DNA from: Micrococcus endophyticus
GTDB lineage: Bacteria; Actinomycetota; Actinomycetes; Actinomycetales; Micrococcaceae
Direction: 5' to 3'
Assembly: GCF_014205115.1 (NCBI RefSeq)
Contig: NZ_JACHMW010000001.1
Location: 2,232,001-2,296,000, forward strand
DNA length: 64,000 nt
The notes under the pieces are model-generated. The model saw only the letters and a list, made by a program, of their open reading frames with translations, ran no database searches and was not told the DNA's origin. Shown here one piece after another: positions 57,951 to 64,000 of the stretch. The stretch's first letter is position 1. Each line of letters begins with the position of its first letter. Position numbers and translations under genes: made by a program.

Positions 57951-58829
57951 TCAGTCGACGCTGAAGCTGCGGATGTGGTTGCTGAACACGAAGCGGTCGA
58001 ACACGGTCCGCGCGCTGGAGGGGTCGTTCGCGGCGCCCATGGTGAGCAGCAGCGGGACGTAGTGGTCCGCCGTCGGGTGGGCGATGCGCGCGCCGGGCGC
58101 CTTGTCCAGGTACCCGATCAGGGAGTCGACGTCGCCGGCGTGGGTCATCTCGGCGGCCCACTTGTCGAAGGCGTCGACGTGGCCGAACAGGCGGGGGTCG
58201 CGCATGGCGGCGAACGAGTGCGTCATGAAGCCGGAGCCGATCACGAGCACGCCCTCCTCGCGCAGGGAGCGCAGCTTCACGCCGAGGTCCAGCAGTGCGG
58301 AGGGGTCCATGGACGGCATGGACACCTGCACCACGGGCACGTCCGCGTCCGGGTACATGGCCATCAGCGGGATGTAGGCGCCGTGGTCCAGCCCGCGGCC
58401 GGTCTGGTGCACCGAGCCGGGGCGGCCCTGGCCGAGCACGCCCGCCACGCGCGCCGCCAGGTCGGTGGCGTCCGGGGTGGCGTACTGCAGCTCGTAGTAG
58501 CGGGGGTGGAAGCCGCCGAAGTCGTAGACCAGCGGGGTGCCGGCCGCGGCGGAGGAGATGGCCACGGGGGCGTCCTCCCAGTGCGCCGAGACGATCACGA
58601 TCGCGCGCGGCTTCGGCATGGACTGCGCCCAGTCGAAGAGATCGGCGAGCCACTGCGGGTCGTCCAGGGTCGGCGGGGCGCCGTGGCTGACGAACAGCGA
58701 CGGCATGGGGCCGTCGGCCGGCTCCCAGCGGCGCTGGGCGCGGGTGACGGGCAGGGCGCGCACGAGCAGGTCGTCGTACGCCCCGGCGGGGGTGGGCTGC
58801 GCCCAGGGGTCCTGGATGGTGGTGGTCAT
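57951..58829 (-). CDS. Extradiol (LigB/DODA-type) dioxygenase
   Basis: A 292-residue class III ring-opening dioxygenase. The iron ligands are in MPSLFVSHGAPPTLDDPQW (His) and VIVSAHWEDAPVAI (His), and other conserved segments are GLDHGAYIPLMAMYPDADVPVVQVS and IAHPTADHYVPLLLTMGAA. Such enzymes cleave catechol-type or 4,5-DOPA-like rings with O2. AGGAGGA precedes the ATG at 58829. It is divergent from the MarR gene, which probably senses its aromatic substrate. Confidence 0.92.
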   Translation of the reverse strand: MTTTIQDPWAQPTPAGAYDDLLVRALPVTRAQRRWEPADGPMPSLFVSHGAPPTLDDPQWLADLFDWAQSMPKPRAIVIVSAHWEDAPVAISSAAAGTPLVYDFGGFHPRYYELQYATPDATDLAARVAGVLGQGRPGSVHQTGRGLDHGAYIPLMAMYPDADVPVVQVSMPSMDPSALLDLGVKLRSLREEGVLVIGSGFMTHSFAAMRDPRLFGHVDAFDKWAAEMTHAGDVDSLIGYLDKAPGARIAHPTADHYVPLLLTMGAANDPSSARTVFDRFVFSNHIRSFSVD

Positions 58830-58867
58830 GGTGTCCTCCTGGACGACGACGGTCAATGGCTTCACGC

Positions 58868-58897
58868 TTGAACTCGATGGTACGCGGGTTGAGTTCA
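58868..58897. promoter_or_regulatory. Candidate MarR operator
   Basis: TTGAACTC (58868-58875) and GAGTTCA (58891-58897) are inverted half-sites in the divergent gap, separated by 15 bp. The spacing and the TTGAACTC core fit MarR-type sites that block both promoters. Confidence 0.6.
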
Positions 58898-58939
58898 TGG
58901 TGCAAGGGATATTCGGGGCGGTGGGGCTATCATGGAGCC

Positions 58940-59422
58940 ATGCCCCATGACTCCGCCCGCTGGCTCGACGAGGAGGAGCGCCGCGCGTTCCTCGCCCTGA
59001 TGAGCGTCACCATGCGCCTCGAGCCCGTGCTGGACGCCCAGCTGCGCCGCGACGCGGACCTCACCCACTTCGAGTACTCGGTGATGGCCAACCTCTCCGA
59101 GTCCGAGGGGGACACCCGCCGCATGAGCGAGCTCGCGTGGCTCTCCGCCGGCTCGCTGCCGCGCCTGTCCCAGGTGGTCACGCGCCTGGAGCGCCGCGGC
59201 CTCGTCAAGCGCACCCCGGACCCCACGGACGGGCGCTACACCCTGGCCGTGCTCACGCCCGAGGGCCGCGCCGTGGTGGAGGAGTCCGCGCCGGGCCACG
59301 TGGAGGAGGTCCGCCGCGTGGTCCTGGACCCGCTCACGCGGGCGCAGGTGAAGCAGCTGGCCGCGATCGGCAAGCGGATCGTGGGCGTGCTCGACCCCGA
59401 GGACCGCTGCCTCGAGGACTGA
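58940..59422 (+). CDS. MarR-family regulator
   Basis: A 160-residue winged-helix regulator. Its core is THFEYSVMANLSESEGDTRRMSELAWLSAGSLPRLSQVVTRLERRGLVKRTPDPTDGRYTLAVLTPEGRAVV, a complete MarR wHTH with wing. The C-terminal helix QVKQLAAIGKRIVGVLDPED provides dimerisation. It is divergent from the extradiol dioxygenase and probably represses it until an aromatic compound binds. The ATG at 58940 is used because the domain begins shortly afterwards. Confidence 0.93.
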   Translation: MPHDSARWLDEEERRAFLALMSVTMRLEPVLDAQLRRDADLTHFEYSVMANLSESEGDTRRMSELAWLSAGSLPRLSQVVTRLERRGLVKRTPDPTDGRYTLAVLTPEGRAVVEESAPGHVEEVRRVVLDPLTRAQVKQLAAIGKRIVGVLDPEDRCLED

Positions 59423-59475
59423 CCCCGCGCGGCGCCGTCGTCGTTGTCGGCCCCACCCCCGCCGGGGCCTCGCGC

Positions 59476-60069
59476 TCAGCCGGCGGCGGGGCCGTCGTCG
59501 TCGGGGTGGAGCCACGCGGACGGGTGCGGGTGCACCTCCGCCAGCAGGTCGTCGTCGTCCTCGTCGGCGGGTCGGGGGCGCGGTTCCGGGGAGCGGTCCG
59601 TGTTCTGCGCGGCCACGACCTCCCAGGCGCCGGCCTCGTCGCGGCGCACCACGAGCAGGAGCACGCCGGTGCGCTCGCCGTCGCCCCCGCCGGATCCGTC
59701 GCCCCCGGCCTCACGGACGCCCACGGTGCCCGTCGCCTCGCCGACCTCCCCGCCCACGCCCGGCCCGGTCATGGTCCAGGGGGCGTGCACGACGGCCACG
59801 TCGCCGAGGTCCCGCACCCGCACCTCGTCCATCTCGAGGCGCGACTCCGGGAACATCCACCGGAAGCCGCGCGCGTGGTCGAGTCGGATCTGCCGCCGTC
59901 GGGTCCACCAGACGCCCAGCACGGTGACGAAGTCGGCGTCCTCCGCGAACAGGTCCGCCAGCGCGTCGGCGTCCGCGCCGTTCCACGCGGCCTCGAAGGC
60001 CTCGGCCACCGCGGCCGGGGAGGCGGGCGGCCGTGCCGGCAGGCGGGGCGAGGGGTCCGCGGGGGACAT
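59476..60069 (-). CDS. SnoaL/NTF2-like protein (SgcJ type)
   Basis: A 197-residue single-domain protein. The NTF2-like core is AAVAEAFEAAWNGADADALADLFAEDADFVTVLGVWWTRRRQIRLDHARGFRWMFPESRLEMDEVRVRDLGDVAVVHAPWTMTG. A Gly/Asp-rich linker at about 115-130 and an acidic tail (PADEDDDDLLAEVHPHPS) follow. The SgcJ/EcaC subgroup binds or modifies hydrophobic molecules; the substrate is unknown. A remnant of a second copy lies at 57619-57703. It is followed upstream on its strand by the mini membrane protein. Confidence 0.85.
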   Translation of the reverse strand: MSPADPSPRLPARPPASPAAVAEAFEAAWNGADADALADLFAEDADFVTVLGVWWTRRRQIRLDHARGFRWMFPESRLEMDEVRVRDLGDVAVVHAPWTMTGPGVGGEVGEATGTVGVREAGGDGSGGGDGERTGVLLLVVRRDEAGAWEVVAAQNTDRSPEPRPRPADEDDDDLLAEVHPHPSAWLHPDDDGPAAG

Positions 60070-60096
60070 GGCTGCTCCTGGGTGGGGAAGGGGGCG

Positions 60097-60252
60097 TCAG
60101 CGCGCGGGCCCGTAGGCCAGCAGCAGCACGACGACGGCGAACAGCGCCGCCATCACGGCCAGCGCCGCCAGCACGGCGCGCACCGCGGAGCGGGCACGGT
60201 GCCCCGCGGGACGGGGCGCGTCCGGTCGGGGGTCACGCGGCCAGTGTGGCAT
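60097..60252 (-). CDS. Small single-segment membrane protein, copy 2
   Basis: A 51-residue protein from the ATG at 60252: basic start (PHWPRDPRPDAPRPAGHRAR), one membrane helix (AVRAVLAALAVMAALFAVVV) and LLAYGPAR. It shares the helix and the YGPAR end with the 57733-57873 protein, and the DNA of the two regions is similar through the neighbouring SnoaL-like start. It lies 27 bp before the SnoaL-like gene on the same strand. Confidence 0.5.
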   Translation of the reverse strand: MPHWPRDPRPDAPRPAGHRARSAVRAVLAALAVMAALFAVVVLLLAYGPAR

Positions 60253-60452
60253 GCGGGGCGGGCGGGCCCGCGCGTGCGTCCTCCCGCGTGACCTGGGGTT
60301 TCGGCGGGCGGGGTGCGCGGCCTCGGCGTCGGCCCCCCGCACCTCGCCGCGACGCCCGGCCTCGGCGCCCGGCGGGCTCCCCGCCTCAGGCGGGCGCGGG
60401 TGGCTTTCGGGGCCGCGGTCCGGGACTATGGTGGTCTCGAAGAAAGGTGCAC

Positions 60453-61703
60453 ATGGCTCCGTCGCGTCGTCAGATCCTGCTCACCGGCTCCGCCCTGCTC
60501 GGCTCCGGCCTGCTCGCGGCCTGCTCGTCCGAGGGGGGCACCGCGCCGGCGTCCTCGTCGCCGGCCGGGACGCCCGCGCCGTCGTCGTCGAGCGCCGCGC
60601 CCGCGGGCCCCGGCCCCGCCGGCGAGCCCGTGGCCTGGCCGAACACGGCCCTCGTGCCGCACCTGTTCTTCCACTCCCTCGTGGTGGACCCGGAGCGCGC
60701 GTTCGACGGGGACCACAAGGAGGCCGGCTACCTCGACTTCATGGTCACCATGGACGAGTTCGCCGCGATCCTGCCGCAGCTCTACGCGAAGGGCTACGTG
60801 CTCGTCTCCCCGCACGAGCTCTACGAGGTGGGCGAGGACGACGTCGTGCGCCCCAAGACCCTCATGGTGCCGGAGAACCGCACCCCGCTCGTGTTCTCCC
60901 TGGACGACTGCTCGTACTACCTCTACATGGAGGGGGACGGCTTCGCGGACCGCCTGATCGTGGACGAGGACGGCCGCGTCCGCAACGAGTACACGGACGC
61001 GGACGGCACCACCCACGTGGGCTCCTACGACATGGTGCCGATGCTGGACGACTTCCTCGAGGAGCACCCGGACTTCTCGCTCAACGGCGCCCGCGGCGTG
61101 CTGGCCATGACCGGCTACGAGGGCGTGTTCGGCTACCGCACCTCCGCCCGCGAGTTCGGGGACAGCCCCACGTTCGACGCGGACGTGGCCGCGGCCACCG
61201 AGGTCGCGGACGCCATGAAGGCCACCGGCTGGGAGTTCGCCTCCCACACGTGGGGCCACCGCACCGTACCGAAGCTCGAGCTGGACGAGCTGCAGCGGGA
61301 CCTGGAGCTGTGGCACGGCGAGGTGGAGCCCATCCTGGGCCCCACGGACATGATGATCTACCCGTTCGGCGCGGACGTGGCCCGCACGGGCAAGTACGAG
61401 GCGGACAACGAGCGCTACCAGTACATGCGTAGCCTCGGCTACCGCTCGTTCTTCCTTGTGGACGGCACCGCGAAGGCCTGGGGCCAGCTCGAGCCCGGCT
61501 ACTACCGCGGCTCCCGCATCAACGTGGACGGCATCAGCCTCGAGGCGGCCATCTCCGGCAAGCGGCCCGTGCTGGACGAGTTCTTCGACTCCCGTTCCGT
61601 CCTGGATCCGGCCCGCCCGGCGTCCATCCGCGGCACGCAGCAGAGCCCGGCCGCGCCTCCGGGCGGCCAGTCGGGCTCGGCGAGCCCGTCGGCCACCGGC
61701 TGA
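60453..61703 (+). CDS. Polysaccharide-deacetylase-like lipoprotein with Tat-type signal
   Basis: A 416-residue secreted lipoprotein. SRRQILLTGSALLGSGLLAAC has a twin-arginine motif and a lipobox at Cys24, then a Ser/Pro-rich tether to about residue 60. NodB-like motifs follow: VFSLDDCSYYLYMEG (Asp-Asp), WEFASHTWGHRTVPKLE (His-x3-His) and MIYPFGAD. A tail of about 40 residues (QQSPAAPPGGQSGS) ends the protein. It probably removes acetyl groups from a wall polysaccharide on the outer face. The ATG at 60453 is preceded by AGAAAGG. Confidence 0.88.
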   Translation: MAPSRRQILLTGSALLGSGLLAACSSEGGTAPASSSPAGTPAPSSSSAAPAGPGPAGEPVAWPNTALVPHLFFHSLVVDPERAFDGDHKEAGYLDFMVTMDEFAAILPQLYAKGYVLVSPHELYEVGEDDVVRPKTLMVPENRTPLVFSLDDCSYYLYMEGDGFADRLIVDEDGRVRNEYTDADGTTHVGSYDMVPMLDDFLEEHPDFSLNGARGVLAMTGYEGVFGYRTSAREFGDSPTFDADVAAATEVADAMKATGWEFASHTWGHRTVPKLELDELQRDLELWHGEVEPILGPTDMMIYPFGADVARTGKYEADNERYQYMRSLGYRSFFLVDGTAKAWGQLEPGYYRGSRINVDGISLEAAISGKRPVLDEFFDSRSVLDPARPASIRGTQQSPAAPPGGQSGSASPSATG

Positions 61704-61778
61704 CACGACGAGGGCGCCCCGCGGCTCCGGCGGTCGGCCTGCGGGGCTGACGCGCCTGCAGGAGCGGGGCGTCGGATC

Positions 61779-61806
61779 GCCGGACCGTCTCCGTCGGCTC
61801 AGGCCG
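61779..61806. repeat. 28-bp direct repeat, left copy
   Basis: Begins GCCGGACCGTCTCCGTCGGC and continues for 8 more bases. The right copy lies at 62194-62221 with one difference (T/C). The two copies flank the DUF2200 gene; this copy overlaps the last bases and stop of that gene. Confidence 0.8.
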
Positions 61807-62152
61807 CCGGGGTGCGGATGACCTTCTCCACGGACTTGCCTTTGGCCAGCTCGTCCACCACCTTGTCCAGCTGGCGGATTCGCTTCATGAGCGGGTCCTC
61901 GACCTCCTGGACCTTCACGCCGCAGACGCTGCCGGTGATGAGGTCGGCGTCGGCGGTCATGTCCGCCTCGGCGAAGAAGTCCTCGAAGGTGGTGCCGGTC
62001 TCGAGGTGCCGGGCGAGCGCCGCGTCGTCGTAGCCGGTGAGCCAGGAGATCACCTGGTGCAGCTCCTCGACCGTGCGCCCCTTGCGCTCGACCTTGGCGA
62101 CGTAGTGCGGGTAGACGTCCGCGACGGCGGTGGTGAAGATCCGGTGGCCCAT
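61799..62152 (-). CDS. DUF2200-family protein
   Basis: A 117-residue protein. It starts GHRIFTTAVADVYPHYVAKVERKGRTVEELHQVISWLTGYD and continues with FFAEADMTADADLITGSVCGVKVQEVEDPLMKRIRQLDKVVDELAKGKSVEKVIR, which is the complete DUF2200 pattern found in many bacteria. The function is unknown. A 28-bp repeat copy lies at each side, which suggests duplication or insertion at this point. Convergent with the preceding deacetylase gene. Confidence 0.88.
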   Translation of the reverse strand: MGHRIFTTAVADVYPHYVAKVERKGRTVEELHQVISWLTGYDDAALARHLETGTTFEDFFAEADMTADADLITGSVCGVKVQEVEDPLMKRIRQLDKVVDELAKGKSVEKVIRTPAA

Positions 62153-62193
62153 GCGGTCAGGCTAGCGGCGGCGCCCCCCGGCGCGCTTCGCCC

Positions 62194-62221
62194 GCCGGAC
62201 CGTCTCCGCCGGCTCAGGCCG
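62194..62221. repeat. 28-bp direct repeat, right copy
   Basis: Copy of the element at 61779-61806 (one mismatch), 42 bp upstream of the DUF2200 start and about 100 bp before the TIGR03086-type gene. Confidence 0.8.
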
Positions 62222-62320
62222 CGTCACCCGCCCGCCCGGGCGGGACACCCGGGCCCGGATTCGCCACACTGGGAGGCGAGCCGGCCGCGCTGCGGCCCTT
62301 CAGACCGTGAGGAGACCAGC

Positions 62321-62875
62321 ATGTCCATCCCCGCCACCGAGGTCGAGGCCCGCTGGAACGAGGCCTCGGAGCCGTTCACCGCCGTCGTCCGCGCCGTGCG
62401 CGACTGGGACGCCGCCACCCCGTGCGAGGGCTGGGACGCCCTGGACCTGCTGGACCACGTGGTGGGCGCCGAGCGCGACTTCGCCGCCCGCCAGGGCCGT
62501 GAGGTGCCCCTGTTCGACGGCTCCCGGCAGCAGACCGCCAACCAGTGGACCAAGCACTCCGCCGCCCTGTCCGCCCTCGCCGGCGACGAGGAGTTCATCA
62601 TGAAGCCCATGCACACGGCGCTGGGCGAGATGACCGTGGGCGAGGCCATGATCCGCTTCCACGCGTTCGACCTGATCGTTCACCGCTGGGACCTTGCCCG
62701 CTCGCAGGGCGTCGACGAGCGGTTCACGGACGCCGAGATGGACTGCATCGAGGAGTCCCTGGATCTGTTCGGCGACGCCGCCTACACGCCGGGCATCCTG
62801 GCGCAGCCGGTCCCCGTGGCCGACGATGCCGACCGGCAGGCCCGCCTGCTCGGCCGCCTGGGCCGCCGGGCCTGA
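62321..62875 (+). CDS. TIGR03086-like DinB/maleylpyruvate-isomerase-fold protein
   Basis: A 184-residue metal-binding helical-bundle protein. EVEARWNEASEPFTAVVRAVRDWDAATPCEGWDALDLLDHVVGAERDFA carries the first histidine, and MIRFHAFDLIVHRWDLARSQGVD the pair HAFDLIVHRWDLA that makes up the metal site. Proteins of this type act in mycothiol-linked isomerisation or transfer. GTGAGGAGA at 62307-62315 gives the ATG at 62321. Monocistronic. Confidence 0.9.
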   Translation: MSIPATEVEARWNEASEPFTAVVRAVRDWDAATPCEGWDALDLLDHVVGAERDFAARQGREVPLFDGSRQQTANQWTKHSAALSALAGDEEFIMKPMHTALGEMTVGEAMIRFHAFDLIVHRWDLARSQGVDERFTDAEMDCIEESLDLFGDAAYTPGILAQPVPVADDADRQARLLGRLGRRA

Positions 62876-62900
62876 ACACCGGCCCGCGCCGTCGTCGGGA

Positions 62901-63599
62901 TCAGGCCGCGAACCGCCCCTGGATCTCGGCCCAGAGCGCGTCCACGCGCCGCTCGATGTCCGCGACGATCTCCTGGAGGCGCTCCCAGTCGGCCTCGGCG
63001 GGGTCGCCCACGGGCCAGTCCCGCACCTCGACGCCGGTCCGCTCGCGGCATTCGTCGCTGCAGCCCAGCGAGATCACGTAGTCCGCGGCCGCCAGCAGCT
63101 CGGGCGTGACGGGCTTGGGGTAGGCCGCGGCCGGGTCCGCGCCGATCTCGCTCAGCACGGGCGCCACGTCGTCGTGGACCTCGGGGGTCGGCCGCGAGCC
63201 GGCGGAGGACACGCGCACGGCGTCGCCCGCGCGCTCGGCCAGCAGCGCGGCGGCCAGCTGCGAGCGGCCCGCGTTCTGCAGGCAGACGAAGAGGACGCGG
63301 GGGACGCTGGGCTCGACGACGCCGGTGGTCTCCGCCAGCGCCAGCAGCCGGGACTCGGCGAAGTGGATCGCGGTGCTCTCCCGGTGCGTGCGCGGCACCC
63401 CGGAGCGGCGCAGCTCCTCGAGCGAGTCCTCGATCTGCCGGTCCACCACGGCCTCCCCGAGCACCGGCCCGAAGCGACGGCGCAGGTCCGCGGCGCCCTG
63501 CTGCAGGACGGTGGTGCACACGGCGAGGGCGGCGGTGTCCAGCGGGGCGTCGTCGGCCGTGGGGGCGTGCGGGTACGCACGCTCGATGGTCTCGCTCAT
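62901..63599 (-). CDS. Arsenate reductase (LMW-phosphatase type) with N-terminal three-helix domain
   Basis: A 232-residue protein of two parts. Residues about 20-95 are a helical bundle (LAVCTTVLQQGAADLRRRFGP, then SLEELRRSGVPRTHRESTAIHFAESRLLALAE), the three-helix dimerisation domain; residues about 100-230 form the low-molecular-weight phosphatase-like domain with the C-x5-R loop VLFVCLQNAGRSQLAAALLAERA and the partner motif YVISLGCSDECRERTGVEVRDWPVGDP. It reduces arsenate with mycothiol/mycoredoxin in actinobacteria. It is followed by a second, shorter arsenate reductase gene cut by the window end. Confidence 0.9.
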   Translation of the reverse strand: MSETIERAYPHAPTADDAPLDTAALAVCTTVLQQGAADLRRRFGPVLGEAVVDRQIEDSLEELRRSGVPRTHRESTAIHFAESRLLALAETTGVVEPSVPRVLFVCLQNAGRSQLAAALLAERAGDAVRVSSAGSRPTPEVHDDVAPVLSEIGADPAAAYPKPVTPELLAAADYVISLGCSDECRERTGVEVRDWPVGDPAEADWERLQEIVADIERRVDALWAEIQGRFAA

Positions 63600-63769
63600 G
63601 AGACCTCCTCGATGTCCGGGGATGGGGACGGTCCAGGGGGCGGTGCGGCGGGACCGTGGTGACGGCTCCGTCATGACGACCCCACGTTACTCGCGGGTCA
63701 CCTCCTGGGGGAGAGGGATTCCTGTGCGCAGCGTGTGCCTTTGCTCGGCTGTTGCCGAGGTTCGCCGGG

Positions 63770-64000
63770 TCAGCCCTCCGGGAGCAGGTCCGCGAGCAGG
63801 GCCTCGACGCGGCCGCGGATCTCGTCGCGGATGGGGCGCACGGCGTTCACGCCCTGGCCGGCGGGGTCCTCCACCGCCCAGTCCTCGTAGCGCTTGCCGG
63901 GGAACACCGGGCACGTGTCCCCGCAGCCCATGGTGATCACCACGTCCGACTCCCGCACCGCCTCGGTGGTGAGCACCTTCGGGGTGTTCGCGCTCAGGTC
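63770..64000 (-). CDS. arsC: Arsenate reductase, 3' part (cut by window edge)
   Basis: The minus-strand frame enters the window at 64000 as DLSANTPKVLTTEAVRESDVVITMGCGDTCPVFPGKRYEDWAVEDPAGQGVNAVRPIRDEIRGRVEALLADLLPEG and stops at 63770. It has the second half of an ArsC protein, with the CGDTCPVFPG loop and the DWAVEDPAGQ motif, but the catalytic C-x5-R loop lies beyond the edge. It sits 170 bp upstream of the longer arsenate reductase on the same strand, so the two probably belong to one ars cluster. Confidence 0.85.
   Translation of the reverse strand, partial: DLSANTPKVLTTEAVRESDVVITMGCGDTCPVFPGKRYEDWAVEDPAGQGVNAVRPIRDEIRGRVEALLADLLPEG

Noticed and set aside
1-64000. tRNA, rRNA, riboswitch or CRISPR loci
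   Set aside because: Read for clover-leaf, repeat-array and conserved riboswitch patterns; none could be supported by eye.

Overview
The window is very GC-rich (most coding stretches look well above 70% GC), with third positions almost all G or C, frequent GTG starts and many 4-bp ATGA/GTGA gene overlaps. With the gene content (FCD-GntR, DUF6318 lipoprotein, YhgE/Pip exporter, class F sortase, mycothiol-type arsenate reductases, acyl desaturase plus ferredoxin reductase) this points to a chromosome of an actinobacterium of the Micrococcaceae, most likely Micrococcus or a close relative. I see no rRNA, tRNA, CRISPR array, prophage or intact insertion sequence.

Layout. 0-13 kb: FCD-GntR/CidA/LrgB operon, YdjM-type membrane hydrolase, asparaginase, polysaccharide deacetylase, two paralogous acyl-CoA ligases around an alcohol dehydrogenase, OsmC protein and PadR/HAAS pair, then a DUF6578-like gene split by an in-frame stop. 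13-31 kb: accessory and housekeeping genes (GNAT enzymes, broken CoA transferase, YciI-like protein, AGCS alanine/glycine symporter, kinase-like protein, MFS carriers, PLP lyase, amidohydrolase, LysE, PhzF, SDR, VOC). 31-35 kb: DUF2809 protein, pterin dehydratase-VOC fusion, FrnE-type DsbA with a tiny cysteine-pair protein, spermidine-synthase-like protein, YdcZ transporter. 35-42 kb: a maltose-type ABC importer (ATPase and LacI regulator on the minus strand; binding lipoprotein and two permeases on the plus strand) with two LacI-type operators in the divergent gap. 42-46.5 kb: desaturase plus reductase, divergent from a PucR regulator. 46.5-53.7 kb: cell-surface region with a stop-interrupted excalibur protein, a lipoprotein sortase, an M23 peptidase, a DUF6318 lipoprotein with a PKD partner, and a TauE permease with a downstream decayed copy. 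53.7-57.6 kb: TetR regulator divergent from an ATPase and YhgE/Pip exporter. 57.6-64 kb: dioxygenase/MarR pair flanked by two copies of a SnoaL-like/mini-membrane-protein unit (one decayed), a Tat/lipoprotein deacetylase, DUF2200, a TIGR03086 protein and two tandem arsenate reductases, the last cut by the window edge.

Two themes stand out. First, gene decay is dense: a DUF6578-like gene, a CoA transferase, an alpha/beta hydrolase, an excalibur surface protein, a second TauE copy and a second SnoaL copy are all broken, and the 5' end of one CoA ligase looks disturbed. Second, intergenic gaps carry several long perfect or near-perfect palindromes. Some are plain terminators, but two recur as families: an AATCGAAATGCGG palindrome at 17.7 and 49.8 kb, and a pair with an almost identical 11-nt loop on either side of one CoA ligase. 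The most system-like loci are the sortase/excalibur pair, the DUF6318/PKD pair and the TetR-ATPase-YhgE module. None of these is a proven new system.
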